Assembly: GCA_951812785.1 (NCBI GenBank)
Contig: OX638335.1
Coordinates: 62,001 to 126,000, forward strand
Direction of reading: 5' to 3'
DNA from: an uncultured Gammaproteobacteria bacterium
Lineage (GTDB): Bacteria > Pseudomonadota > Gammaproteobacteria > UBA4575
Length of the DNA stretch: 64,000 nt
Shown piece after piece: positions 53,653 to 63,085 of the stretch. The notes under the pieces were generated by a model, which saw only the letters and a list, made by a program, of their open reading frames with translations, was not told where the DNA came from and made no database searches. The translations under genes and the position numbers were made by a program. Position 1 is the stretch's first letter. The number at the start of each line of letters is the position of its first letter.

Positions 53653-54428
53653 CCCTGGTGAAACAGAAGTTGCCCTTGAGCAAAACTTCTATCGTCGTCA
53701 CTCGCCCTAGCCAGCAAAATAAAAACATCTGTTCTCAGCTAGCTGCGTTAGGAGCAAACCCCATCGCTTTCCCTTGCATCGAAATTAGCCCTCTCACCGA
53801 TTTTGACAAAACAGCACTAAATAATCTTATTCCGCACTGTGAGCTGATTATTTTCATTAGTACAAATGCTGTTCACTATGGCTTGCAAACATTATCTAAT
53901 CTGACTACACAAATTCCTGCGTCATGCCAATTTGCTGCGGTCGGTGCTTCAACTGCTCAAGCTTTGTACACCCATGGGATAGACGAGGTAGTGACCCCTT
54001 TAAGCAATTTTGATAGTGAAGAATTACTGAAATTACCTCAGTTGCAAAACGTTAAACAGAAATCAGTATTGATTATTAAAGGTGAAGCCGGGCGTGGACT
54101 ACTGCACGAAATCCTAGAAAGTAGAGGCGCTAACACTTATTCAATTGACGTTTATCAACGAACTCTACCTAAATCTGTCAATTTGGATGCACTCAACGCT
54201 AAAATTGATCTACTATTGTTTACCAGCAGTGAAGCTGTAAACAATTTCCTAGTATTGACTCCAGAATCGTTGCACAACAGTCTATTAGACTGCCAAACAT
54301 TGGTGGGACACCCACGAATTGCAGACAAAGTAACGTCTCTTGGCTTCAAAAAATTGCCTATAATAGCCGCGACCCCATCAGACGCGGACATGCTGGGCGC
54401 AATTAATCAATGGGTTCATAGCACGTAG
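53649..54428 (+). CDS. hemD: uroporphyrinogen-III synthase
   Basis: Closes and inverts ring D of hydroxymethylbilane. The 259 residues are poorly conserved as usual, but IVVTRPSQQNKNICSQL, FISTNAVHYGL, FAAVGASTAQAL and LLFTSSEAVNNFL are recognisable. Start GTG 53649 overlaps hemC (GTGA). Followed by hemX after 19 bp. Confidence 0.9.
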   Translation: MTLVKQKLPLSKTSIVVTRPSQQNKNICSQLAALGANPIAFPCIEISPLTDFDKTALNNLIPHCELIIFISTNAVHYGLQTLSNLTTQIPASCQFAAVGASTAQALYTHGIDEVVTPLSNFDSEELLKLPQLQNVKQKSVLIIKGEAGRGLLHEILESRGANTYSIDVYQRTLPKSVNLDALNAKIDLLLFTSSEAVNNFLVLTPESLHNSLLDCQTLVGHPRIADKVTSLGFKKLPIIAATPSDADMLGAINQWVHST

Positions 54429-54447
54429 AAATAAACGGAGAAAAACA

Positions 54448-55605
54448 ATGAGCACTAAGGGTGACACGGAACCCAAGACAACAAACCCGCCGACAAAACC
54501 TGAGGCGAATACAAATAAACAAAAGTCCGGTGGAGCTCTATTAGGCTTTTTTGTTTTTTTGACTTTTTTATTAACGGCTTCAGCCATTGGTGCAGGCTAC
54601 TATGTATGGCAGCAGACACAGGAACAATTGCAAACAGCAGAAGTAGAGCGCAAAGCGCTTGAGCACGCCTTAAGCACGGTCGATGAGAATCCTCGTATGC
54701 AAAAATTTAGCCGTAACTTCAACAAAAAAATTGAAGACACTAATTCAAGTGTAGCCAAGCTATCTAAAAACATTGAATCAATTAACGGCGAACAGCAGCG
54801 TCTCGCCGCTGCTGTTGAAGACACTAGTGATATTCTTAGTCGCGGCCAGAATGGTTGGATGCTTAAAGAAGTAGGGCATGTATTACGCATGTCTCAACAT
54901 CGCTTGCTACTTGATCGCGACTTTGACGGCGCACTTGCTGGCTTAAAAGCTGCCGATCAACGCCTAAATGATATTCATGACATACGCTTAATTCCTATTC
55001 GTAAATCGATAGCCAAACAAACACAAGCTTTAAATCAGTTTCCACACCCTGATTACACCGGTATCCAACTTCAACTTGATACCACTATGGCTAAACTTAA
55101 AAATGGTTTATTGAAGCAAGCAAGTCAACAGGTTGCTGACAACCAACAAGACAAACCATCAGCAGCATCTGTTAGTGAAAACACTAGCACTAGTGACAAG
55201 CCTTTTGATGCAGAAAAGTTATTAGCACTTGGCAAACAATTTTTTTTAGATGCTATCGAAAGCACCAAGGCTGCTGTTAGTGACTCAGTCAACGTGACTC
55301 ATGGCGAGCAAAAAATTGCTTTATTCATTGAAGAACAAGAGAAGAAACGCGCATACGACTTTTTACACAGCAAGCTATTAGGTGCAAAGTATTCTGTTAG
55401 CACTCGAGATGATGCCGCTTTCCACCAGCAATTAAACGCTGCACATGCATGGTTAGAGAGCAATGATCAATTCACTAATCAACTATCTTTAACTAAAGAA
55501 ATCGATATATTAAATAAAAACAATCTAATGCCTTTGCTACCCGACATATCAGAACCTTCTACATTGTTAGCAAAGCACATAAACAGCCTTAAGGACAAGA
55601 AATGA
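54448..55605 (+). CDS. hemX: HemX-family membrane protein
   Basis: 385 residues. A disordered Thr/Pro/Lys-rich start (1-28), one membrane helix (about 30-53), then a long probably coiled-coil periplasmic part (54-130) and a helical domain. Often annotated as a uroporphyrinogen-III methyltransferase, but no methyltransferase motif is present; a scaffold role is more likely. Good Shine-Dalgarno CGGAGA. It overlaps hemY by 4 bp. Confidence 0.9.
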   Translation: MSTKGDTEPKTTNPPTKPEANTNKQKSGGALLGFFVFLTFLLTASAIGAGYYVWQQTQEQLQTAEVERKALEHALSTVDENPRMQKFSRNFNKKIEDTNSSVAKLSKNIESINGEQQRLAAAVEDTSDILSRGQNGWMLKEVGHVLRMSQHRLLLDRDFDGALAGLKAADQRLNDIHDIRLIPIRKSIAKQTQALNQFPHPDYTGIQLQLDTTMAKLKNGLLKQASQQVADNQQDKPSAASVSENTSTSDKPFDAEKLLALGKQFFLDAIESTKAAVSDSVNVTHGEQKIALFIEEQEKKRAYDFLHSKLLGAKYSVSTRDDAAFHQQLNAAHAWLESNDQFTNQLSLTKEIDILNKNNLMPLLPDISEPSTLLAKHINSLKDKK

Positions 55606-56798
55606 TTAAGCGAATTTTATTCATTTTACTGCTTGGATTAACTATTGCTGGAGTCGGTATATTAATCATGCGCGAACCAGGATTCGCTGTGTTTAGTTAC
55701 GGCGACACAACGGTAGAAATCTCACTCATTAAGTTTTACTTTGGTGTAATTACAGTGTTTATTACATTGTATTTCTTATTCCGCATTATTGGCGCACTAT
55801 TTCGACTGCCTAGCCGCATGCGAGCTAAGCGTCAGCAGAAACGCAATTTAGAAATTATGCAATCACTAGAATCATCAATGCTTAATTTCAGCCAATTTAA
55901 TTGGCCCGAAGCAACACGCTCTGCGACCAAGCATGTTAAGCAAAGCCCTATGAAAAAAGCGCAGCATTTATTTGCCGCTCATTGCGCGCATAACTCAGGA
56001 CAATACGATACGCGTGACGCACATGTATCTAGTCTACGCAAATTAGAAGGCGGCAAATCATTAGCCAATACTATTGAAGCTGAATTCTGTTCGGAAGACG
56101 GCCACGCTGAAAAGGCGTTAATGCTATTACGCGAAGAAAGCACTGACAACATCTGCAATCTAAATACGCTTTGTCATGCTTACATTAAAACCAACAATAT
56201 TGCAGGCATAGAACAGTCATTGCCTAAATTACTTCCTCACGCCGACAGAGCTGCGCGCATTCAATACACAGTGAATCGAAGCTTGAAATGGATGATCGAC
56301 TATTACGACACTAATTCATCCGATAGAAAGTTAGCTGACTTATGGAAAATCTATTACAAACAATTACAATCCAACCCATCGCTATTACACGCTTATGTGC
56401 ACACTCTTATTAAGCATGGCCGCGATACCACTGCCGAGCAAATCATAAAGACACAGCTTGCTAGTAATTGGGATGAAACCTTAATCCAGGAATACGGATT
56501 ATTAAAAATTGATAACGTAGAGCAAAGAACCAAGCAAAGTGAAGGGTGGTTACAACAGCACAAAGACAGCGCCGGCTTATTGTTAACATTAGGGCGTTTG
56601 AATAAAAGCCAAAAACTTTGGGGGAAAGCTAGAAGTTATTTTGAATCCAGTTTAAGTCGCAAACCATTAGTCGCCACTTATGCCGAACTTGCCGAGCTAT
56701 ATGAATTATTAGACGAGCCTATCGATGCACAACGATGCGCCAAGAAAGGCTTACACATAGCCACCAGAGATGTAGCCGTAGCAAAACGCACATTTTAG
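55602..56798 (+). CDS. hemY: HemY-type TPR membrane protein (proteobacterial)
   Basis: 398 residues. Two N-terminal membrane helices (about 4-22 and 42-66) with the conserved DPGY-like loop as EPGFAVFSYGDTTVEIS, then tetratricopeptide-like repeats, for example LLTLGRLNKSQKLWGKARSYF near the end. It is the gammaproteobacterial HemY of unknown biochemical role, unrelated to the protoporphyrinogen oxidase HemY of Bacillus. ATGA overlap with hemX. Confidence 0.9.
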   Translation: MIKRILFILLLGLTIAGVGILIMREPGFAVFSYGDTTVEISLIKFYFGVITVFITLYFLFRIIGALFRLPSRMRAKRQQKRNLEIMQSLESSMLNFSQFNWPEATRSATKHVKQSPMKKAQHLFAAHCAHNSGQYDTRDAHVSSLRKLEGGKSLANTIEAEFCSEDGHAEKALMLLREESTDNICNLNTLCHAYIKTNNIAGIEQSLPKLLPHADRAARIQYTVNRSLKWMIDYYDTNSSDRKLADLWKIYYKQLQSNPSLLHAYVHTLIKHGRDTTAEQIIKTQLASNWDETLIQEYGLLKIDNVEQRTKQSEGWLQQHKDSAGLLLTLGRLNKSQKLWGKARSYFESSLSRKPLVATYAELAELYELLDEPIDAQRCAKKGLHIATRDVAVAKRTF

Positions 56799-56801
56799 CT
56801 A

Positions 56802-57692
56802 GTGAAAACCGGTAATACTCCGCAGCCAGTAATCATCGGTTGCGGATTCTTAGGTAGGCATCTGGCGAAGTTATTACTCAGTCAACAACAGTCGCCTAGT
56901 TGTGTCGTTCAATCTCAATCAAGTTACGACCAGTTAATTAATCAGCAACTTGATAGCGTAATTTACGATCTTGATCACCTGGACAACGAGAGTGTTACAT
57001 TCGCCCTAGCAGGCAGGCAGGTGTATTACTTTGCACCTCCAAGCAATACAGATGACAAAGACCATCGCATCGATAATTTCTTAATGTTATGCAAAACTAA
57101 CTCTCCTAGCAAAATTGTATATATCAGCACTTCAGGGGTATATGGTGATTGCCAAGGGAGTTGGGTCACGGAAGAAACCCCTCTTGCACCAATATCGACC
57201 AGGGCTAAACGCCGAGTCTATGCAGAAAAAGCTTTGCTTGATTACTGCGCCCAACGTGACAGTGATTATATTATTCTGCGTGTTGGCGGAATTTATGGCC
57301 CTAACCGACTGCCTATAAAACGACTCAAAAACATTACCGTTATCTGCCCCGAGCAAGCGCCCCATAGCAACCGAATCCATGTCGCCGATCTTGCATCGGT
57401 ATGTTATTCAGCCATGACTAATAACATACAAAATGAAGTGATAAATGTTGCAGATGGCCACTCAACTTCTATGACTGACTACTATTACAAAATTGCAGAT
57501 TTCGCAGGATTACCGCGACCAACATGCGTACCAATGTCGCAAGCTCAAGAAAAATTATCTGCCGGAATGTTGTCGTTTATAAATGAGTCCCGACGCCTAT
57601 CCACTGAAAAAATGAATAAGCTTTTGGATGTCGAAATTAAATTTCCTACCCTTGAATTAGGGCTTGAGGATTGCTTTAAAAATCAGCTTTAA
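56802..57692 (+). CDS. NAD-dependent epimerase/SDR-like protein (YeeZ type)
   Basis: 296-residue extended SDR protein with cofactor motif GCGFLGR at 13-19, YISTSGVYGDCQG, and RVYAEKALLDY where Tyr and Lys form the SDR dyad (YxxxK). IILRVGGIYGPNR and VADLASVCYSAM are typical. Starts with GTG three bases after hemY, so probably co-transcribed. Substrate unknown. Confidence 0.85.
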   Translation: MKTGNTPQPVIIGCGFLGRHLAKLLLSQQQSPSCVVQSQSSYDQLINQQLDSVIYDLDHLDNESVTFALAGRQVYYFAPPSNTDDKDHRIDNFLMLCKTNSPSKIVYISTSGVYGDCQGSWVTEETPLAPISTRAKRRVYAEKALLDYCAQRDSDYIILRVGGIYGPNRLPIKRLKNITVICPEQAPHSNRIHVADLASVCYSAMTNNIQNEVINVADGHSTSMTDYYYKIADFAGLPRPTCVPMSQAQEKLSAGMLSFINESRRLSTEKMNKLLDVEIKFPTLELGLEDCFKNQL

Positions 57693-57758
57693 AAAATTTG
57701 TAATATGGCCTTGGTATAGGTATGTTAATGATTACTCATTGACAAATAACAACTAACC

Positions 57759-58238
57759 TTGAAAACAGTCATTCTTAGTTTTACCAGCTTATTTTTACTT
57801 TGGTTATTGCTATCTGGTTACTTCAAAGCCAACCTGACTATCTTTGGCATTATTTCCTGCACATTAGTGACATATATATCAATCAAACTTAAGATTTATA
57901 GTTCTCACCATGAACGAATTAAGTTTAATTTGCGTTTACCTTTTTATATCCCTTGGCTACTTAAAGAAATAACTAAATCTAATCTTCATGTCGCACGCTG
58001 CATTCTAGATTCAAATAATAGAACCCAACCACAAGTTGTGTACTCAAAACCTAGTCAAAAAACCAACACTGGGCTTGCCGTATATGCTAATAGCATCACT
58101 CTAACTCCCGGCACAATTAGCATCGATATCAATGACAATGAAATTCTTGTGCATGCATTAACAAATCATACCGCTCAAGGCATTATCAACGGTGACATCG
58201 ACAAGCGAGTCACCAAACTAGAAAGTGGCATACATTGA
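57759..58238 (+). CDS. mnhE: Mrp/Mbh antiporter subunit E (MnhE/MbhA type)
   Basis: 159 residues with two or three N-terminal helices (about 3-40) and a C-terminal cytoplasmic domain containing TPGTISIDINDNEILVHAL, the usual MnhE end. Start is TTG at 57759, no clear Shine-Dalgarno. First gene of the antiporter cluster and overlaps mnhF by 4 bp. Membrane-bound part of a sodium(potassium)/proton antiporter complex. Confidence 0.9.
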   Translation: MKTVILSFTSLFLLWLLLSGYFKANLTIFGIISCTLVTYISIKLKIYSSHHERIKFNLRLPFYIPWLLKEITKSNLHVARCILDSNNRTQPQVVYSKPSQKTNTGLAVYANSITLTPGTISIDINDNEILVHALTNHTAQGIINGDIDKRVTKLESGIH

Positions 58239-58510
58239 TCACCGCCGCACTAATTTCAATGATGGTAGTTATGGTTATTGTATTTCTGCGCGCATGGTTA
58301 GGCCCGTCTCTATATGACCGTATACTGGCGATTAATATATTTGGTACAGCAACCGTATTAATCATCGCAATTCTAGGTTTCTATATGCAGCGACCCGCAT
58401 TTATGGATATCGCACTGGTGTATTCACTGATTAATTTTATCGGTACCGTGGCTATATTAAAGTTATACCGCTTTGATGATTTAGGTCATCGCGAAGAGAA
58501 AGAATCTTAA
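58235..58510 (+). CDS. mnhF: Mrp/Mbh antiporter subunit F (MnhF/MbhB type)
   Basis: 91 residues, three helices, conserved RAWLGPSLYDRILAINIFGT and FMDIALVYSLINFIGTVA. Starts with TTG overlapping mnhE. Adjacent ends of mnhF and mnhG overlap by one base. Confidence 0.93.
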   Translation: MITAALISMMVVMVIVFLRAWLGPSLYDRILAINIFGTATVLIIAILGFYMQRPAFMDIALVYSLINFIGTVAILKLYRFDDLGHREEKES

Positions 58511-58833
58511 TGCCAGCATTGATGAATGGATTAAGTGCTTTGTTGGTTTTAGCGGGTTGTGTGTTTTGTTTAATTGGTGCATTTGGCATGATGAAAATGC
58601 CTAGCTTCATTACCCGCGTGCATGCCGCCAGCTTAATCGATAGCCTTGGCGCTATTTTGATTATTAGCGGATTAGTGCTACAAGCTGGCTTTACCCTGAC
58701 CACTATTAAGCTAATTTTAATTTTGCTATTCCTATTAGTCACCGGTCCTACTGCGATTCATGCATTAGTAAATACTGCGTTACACGAAGATAGAAGTTAT
58801 ATCACTGGCAAGGACTCATCATCGAACACCTAA
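58510..58833 (+). CDS. mnhG: Mrp/Mbh antiporter subunit G (MnhG/MbhC type)
   Basis: 107 residues with three helices. GAFGMMKMPSFITRVHAASLIDSLG and LLFLLVTGPTAIHAL (positions 21-45 and 76-90) are the family signature. Follows mnhF directly. Confidence 0.93.
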   Translation: MPALMNGLSALLVLAGCVFCLIGAFGMMKMPSFITRVHAASLIDSLGAILIISGLVLQAGFTLTTIKLILILLFLLVTGPTAIHALVNTALHEDRSYITGKDSSSNT

Positions 58834-58853
58834 CTCCTATATTCTTCTTAAGC

Positions 58854-59363
58854 ATGCTTGCGATAACTGCTATCGCTATTATTGCCATGCGCAATATCTT
58901 GTCTGTGATTATGCTAGGAGGAATTTATAGCTTAATTTCTGCTACCTTGTTTGTCGTTCTAGATGCCGTTGATGTTGCCTTCACTGAAGCTGCTGTTGGC
59001 GCAGGTATTTCAACTGTACTGTTTTTAAGTGCGCTCGGTATTACTGGTAAACATCAAGTACTTGCTCGCAAGAACCATTTAGTGCCTATATTTGTTGTAT
59101 TAGTGACAGGCGCAGGATTGATCTATTCAACCAGCGACATGCCAGCTTTCGGTGATCCAAATGCCCCGGCACACAATCATGTCGCACCTCGTTACATTGA
59201 GCAAAGCGGAGAGGAAATTGGTATTCCTAATATGGTGACATCAGTACTCGCAAGTTACCGCGGCTTTGATACTTTAGGTGAAGTGGCTGTTGTATTCACT
59301 GCCCTGATTGCCGTATTACTTTTGCTTGGACTCAATAGAGGCTCGCGCCAGGATAAATCATGA
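58854..59363 (+). CDS. DUF4040/MbhD-MbhE-type subunit (MrpA C-terminal equivalent)
   Basis: 169 residues matching the C-terminal part of MrpA, which in archaeal Mbh is split as MbhD and MbhE. VFTEAAVGAG-like core (VAFTEAAVGAGISTVLFLSALG) around residues 43-64, then GFDTLGEVAVVFTALIAVL. The first ATG is 58854, but the conserved frame continues upstream (IIEHLTPIFFLS) with AAGGA at 58810-58814, 6 bp before an ATC at 58821. No ATG, GTG or TTG is available there, so the true start may be a rare codon. Confidence 0.88.
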   Translation: MLAITAIAIIAMRNILSVIMLGGIYSLISATLFVVLDAVDVAFTEAAVGAGISTVLFLSALGITGKHQVLARKNHLVPIFVVLVTGAGLIYSTSDMPAFGDPNAPAHNHVAPRYIEQSGEEIGIPNMVTSVLASYRGFDTLGEVAVVFTALIAVLLLLGLNRGSRQDKS

Positions 59364-59782
59364 GCGTAAGAAAAAACCCTATCCTGCGTGAAACTAGTCA
59401 TCTGCTAATTCCTGCCATTCTTTTATTTGCCTTATATGTACAGTTTCATGGTGATTATGGTCCTGGTGGTGGATTTCAGGCAGGAGTAATTTTTGCCAGT
59501 GGCATTATTCTCTATGCTTTGTTACACGGTACAAAACGCGCTGAAAAAGTAATCTCTCTAAATCTAGCAAAAACTTTTGCGGCTATTGGGTTGCTCCTAT
59601 ATGCAGGTATAGGTGTATTTGGCATTTTATTGGGTGGGAATTATCTTGATTACAATGTGCTCACACAAAACCCCGTGCACGGACAGCATTGGGGCATTTT
59701 AATTATTGAATTAGGCGTAGGCATAACAGTTGCTGCGGTAATTATTTCTATTTTTTACGCGTTTGCTAAGTTCAAGAAATAA
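59360..59782 (+). CDS. mnhB: Mrp/Mbh antiporter subunit B (MnhB/MbhF type)
   Basis: 140 residues, four helices. Conserved GDYGPGGGFQAGVIFASGIIL and GLLLYAGIGVFGILLGGNYLDY (positions 27-47 and 72-93). Overlaps the previous gene by 4 bp (ATGA) and mnhC by one base. Confidence 0.94.
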   Translation: MSVRKNPILRETSHLLIPAILLFALYVQFHGDYGPGGGFQAGVIFASGIILYALLHGTKRAEKVISLNLAKTFAAIGLLLYAGIGVFGILLGGNYLDYNVLTQNPVHGQHWGILIIELGVGITVAAVIISIFYAFAKFKK

Positions 59783-60144
59783 TGATCGAACTTATTGCCA
59801 ATCAATATAGTTACTGGATAAGCATTCTGCTAATGATGGCAGGCTTATATATTGTCATTGACCATACCAACTTACTTAAAAAACTTATTGGGCTAAATAT
59901 TTTTCAAACCTCTGTTTTTATTTTATTTATTTCCATGGGAAAAATTGATGGGGGAACAGCACCAATCATAGAAGAAGGCTATAAAGTATTTTCAAACCCT
60001 CTTCCCCATGTACTTATCCTCACCGCAATTGTTGTAAGTGTTGCCACAACAGCAGTGGGTTTAGCATTGGTCGTCAACATAAACAAACGCTTTCAATCTA
60101 TCGATGAACAAGAAATTGAAGAAATAGAGTTGGAAGAAGAGTGA
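59782..60144 (+). CDS. mnhC: Mrp/Mbh antiporter subunit C (MnhC/MbhG, NuoK-like)
   Basis: 120 residues, three helices, NuoK-like. LKKLIGLNIFQTSVFILFIS and HVLILTAIVVSVATTAVGLAL are diagnostic, with an acidic C-terminal tail. TAATG overlap with mnhB. Confidence 0.95.
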   Translation: MIELIANQYSYWISILLMMAGLYIVIDHTNLLKKLIGLNIFQTSVFILFISMGKIDGGTAPIIEEGYKVFSNPLPHVLILTAIVVSVATTAVGLALVVNINKRFQSIDEQEIEEIELEEE

Positions 60145-61613
60145 TCGGATCACACTACCCTATTTTGCAGGTTGTTATTCCTTTAATGGCTGCACCATTA
60201 TGCAGCTTGCTGCCTAGAACCAAATTACCTTGGCTATTCGCCACTACGGTTAGCTGGATTGCATTCGTAATTTCTATCATGTTAATGCTAAAAGTAAATA
60301 CGAACGGCGCTTTAATCTATGAACTTGGTAGTTGGCCAGCGCCTTGGGGTATTCAATATCACATAGATGCTATCAGCGCATTTGTATTAGTGGTAGTGAC
60401 AACCGTAGCATCAATCACACTACTTGCTTCACGCCAATTAGTAGAAAATGAAATAACCGCCACTAAACACTCTTTATTTTATACCGCATTCTTACTTTGT
60501 CTCACCGGCTTATTAGGCATTATTGCCACTGGTGATGCGTTTAATGTATTTGTATTCTTAGAAATTAGCTCTCTCTCTTCCTACGCCATGATTGCCATGG
60601 GAGATAACCGTAAAGCATTAACGGCATCCTATGAATATTTAATTATGGGCACTATCGGTGCTACCTTTATTCTTATTGGTATTGGTCTACTTTACATGCA
60701 GACCGGCACGTTAAATATGCTTGATCTACAAGTACGCATTCATGAGATTGATGGCTTTCGTAGCGTGCACGCTGCATTTGCATTCTTTACTGTTGGTATT
60801 TGTTTAAAACTAGCTTTATTCCCATTGCACCAATGGTTGCCTAATGCTTACGCGTACGCTCCTTCCGTAGTCAGCATTTTTTTAGCGGCCACCGCAACTA
60901 AAGTTGCCTTGTACTTATTGTATCGAGTTTTTTACACCATTTTTGGTTTTGATTTTTCGTTCGACGTACTTAATCTCGGTTACATTCTGCTACCGCTATC
61001 AGTCATTGCTATTGTAATCAGTTCATTTACGGCCATATTCCAACCTGGGGTAAAACGTTTATTAGCTTATTCCAGTTTGGCTCAAATTGGATATATGACC
61101 TTAGGTATCGCACTAGGTACTCAGGCCGGATTAATCGCCAGTATTATTCATTTATTTAATCACGCCTTCATTAAGGGTGCTTTATTCATGTGTATGGCAT
61201 GTTTATTAACGTACACGCATTCAACACGTTTAGTCGATTTAGCAGGCGCAGGCAAAACCATGCCATGGACATGTGCTGCATTTGTTGTCGGCGGACTTGC
61301 ATTGATTGGTATGCCTCTCACTTCTGGTTTCATAAGTAAGTGGTATTTAATCCTCGCCATCTTAGAAAAAGACTGGTGGTGGTTAGCCGCTATTGTTTTA
61401 TTCACTTCATTACTCTCAGTTATTTACGTTTGGCGTGTAGTTGAGCAACTGTATTTCCGAAGGCCTAGGCCAGAATGTTCGTACGCAAAAGAAGCACCAC
61501 CGTTATTACTCGCCTGCACATGGTTAATGATTCTCATCACAGTGTATTTTGGTATTGATAGTAGTTACCCCATCCAAATGGCGACTTCTGCAGCAGAGGT
61601 ATTACTTAGGTAA
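60141..61613 (+). CDS. mnhD: Mrp/Mbh antiporter subunit D (MnhD/MbhH, NuoM/N-like)
   Basis: 490 residues, about 14 helices, the ion-pumping subunit. Conserved helix-5 Glu is in FVFLEISSLSSYAMIAMG; a helix-7 Lys in CLKLALFPLHQWLP; and YAYAPSVVSIFLAATATK, the discontinuous-helix region; HLFNHAFIKGALFMC carries the later Lys. GTG start overlaps mnhC by 4 bp. First of three related subunits in a row. Confidence 0.95.
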   Translation: MIGSHYPILQVVIPLMAAPLCSLLPRTKLPWLFATTVSWIAFVISIMLMLKVNTNGALIYELGSWPAPWGIQYHIDAISAFVLVVVTTVASITLLASRQLVENEITATKHSLFYTAFLLCLTGLLGIIATGDAFNVFVFLEISSLSSYAMIAMGDNRKALTASYEYLIMGTIGATFILIGIGLLYMQTGTLNMLDLQVRIHEIDGFRSVHAAFAFFTVGICLKLALFPLHQWLPNAYAYAPSVVSIFLAATATKVALYLLYRVFYTIFGFDFSFDVLNLGYILLPLSVIAIVISSFTAIFQPGVKRLLAYSSLAQIGYMTLGIALGTQAGLIASIIHLFNHAFIKGALFMCMACLLTYTHSTRLVDLAGAGKTMPWTCAAFVVGGLALIGMPLTSGFISKWYLILAILEKDWWWLAAIVLFTSLLSVIYVWRVVEQLYFRRPRPECSYAKEAPPLLLACTWLMILITVYFGIDSSYPIQMATSAAEVLLR

Positions 61614-63085
61614 TGACTGAACTGGGCCAAAGCATACAAATGAATATTTTAGCTAGCCTATTAGCGCCACTGGCAGGTGCTTTGCTTATTTTTACTTTTT
61701 CAAGATTCCGTGGATTAATAGAAGTTATTTTTGTCGCCACTGCTTTGTGTTTACTTGGCGTAACCATTTCTATGGTTAATCTGGGATCAGAAGCTTTTCA
61801 ACAAAGCATTACTCTTTTCTCAATACTGGACTCCATTCCTATTGCGTTTCACATAGAACCCTTAGGCATTTTTTACGCTTGTGTTGCCTCTGGCTTATGG
61901 CTAATAACAACTATTTATGCGATTGGCTATATGAACGCCAACCACGAAAAACATTTAGCTCGCTTCTATATGTGTTTCTGTATCGCCATGATGGCAGTGA
62001 TGGGCATTGCTTATTCTGCCAATCTGCTCACCTTATTTATTTTTTACGAAGCACTTACTTTAAGCACCTACCCATTAGTCGCGCACAAGAGTACTGATGA
62101 CGCCAAATTGGGTGCACGTATTTACTTAGGTATTTTACTCAGCACTTCAATTGGTTTTTTATTAATCGCTATTATTTGGACATGGCAAGCCACCGGAACC
62201 ATGAACTTTACTGCTGGTGGTATTTTAGAAAACAAACTACCAGACACGTTGCTGATGTTACTGTTTGCGCTGTATGCATTTGGCATAGGTAAAGCGGCTT
62301 TAATGCCTTTTCATCGTTGGCTGCCCGCAGCGATGGTGGCACCCACTCCTGTCAGTGCATTACTGCATGCAGTAGCAGTTGTGAAAGCTGGCGTATTTTG
62401 TGTCTTAAAAATTACTGTTTACATTTTTGGCATTGACCTGCTCAATACCACAGGTGCGAACTCTCCTATTATTTGGATTGCCACTGCTACCATGTTGTTA
62501 GCTTCTTTAGTGGCACTGCAACAAAACAATCTAAAAGCACGCCTTGCTTATTCAACTATCAGCCAGCTTGCATATATAGTGCTCGGCGCTGCCTTAGCCA
62601 CCTCCGCAAGTATTATGGGTTCATCATTACATTTAGCGACCCACGCAGTGGGGAAAATCACATTGTTCTTTTGTGCAGGTGCTATTTACACTGCTACCAA
62701 GAAAACATTGGTAAGCGACCTAAATGGATTAGGCCGTCTCATGCCATTTACCTTTGCTGCTTATACTATTGCTGCCATTAGTATAATTGGCTTGCCTCCG
62801 CTTGCCGGCAGTTGGAGTAAGTGGTTTTTAATTGATGGCGCCATCACAGCAGATAGATTAATTATTGCGATTGCATTCTTAATCAGCACTATACTTAATA
62901 TAATCTACCTCATGCCAATTGCTATTAATGGCTTCCTGTTAAAACCTGCTGGTAGTAACTGCGCAATTAAAGAAGCCCCTCTTGCGGTGGTGGTACCATT
63001 ATGTGTCACAGCAGGCTTGTGTTTTGTACTGTTCTTGTTAATGCCTTATGTCTATGACTTTTTACTTTTACTCAACTTGCAATGA
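61613..63085 (+). CDS. second MrpD/NuoM-like antiporter subunit
   Basis: 490 residues, about 14 helices, parallel to mnhD but distinct. It has the helix-5 Glu in LFIFYEALTLSTYPLVAH, the helix-7 Lys in GIGKAALMPFHRWLPAAM, APTPVSALLHAVAVVKAG typical of NuoL/NuoM, and HLATHAVGKITLFFCAGA. Overlaps mnhD by one base. Such a second copy resembles the H' subunit of some archaeal Mbx/Mbs clusters. Confidence 0.93.
   Translation: MTELGQSIQMNILASLLAPLAGALLIFTFSRFRGLIEVIFVATALCLLGVTISMVNLGSEAFQQSITLFSILDSIPIAFHIEPLGIFYACVASGLWLITTIYAIGYMNANHEKHLARFYMCFCIAMMAVMGIAYSANLLTLFIFYEALTLSTYPLVAHKSTDDAKLGARIYLGILLSTSIGFLLIAIIWTWQATGTMNFTAGGILENKLPDTLLMLLFALYAFGIGKAALMPFHRWLPAAMVAPTPVSALLHAVAVVKAGVFCVLKITVYIFGIDLLNTTGANSPIIWIATATMLLASLVALQQNNLKARLAYSTISQLAYIVLGAALATSASIMGSSLHLATHAVGKITLFFCAGAIYTATKKTLVSDLNGLGRLMPFTFAAYTIAAISIIGLPPLAGSWSKWFLIDGAITADRLIIAIAFLISTILNIIYLMPIAINGFLLKPAGSNCAIKEAPLAVVVPLCVTAGLCFVLFLLMPYVYDFLLLLNLQ

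Noticed and set aside
55602-56798. HemY as protoporphyrinogen oxidase
   Set aside because: No FAD-binding motif; two helices plus TPR-like repeats match the unrelated gammaproteobacterial HemY.
57739-57781. TTGACA upstream of mnhE as a promoter
   Set aside because: No -10 at 16-18 bp; that position falls inside the coding start.
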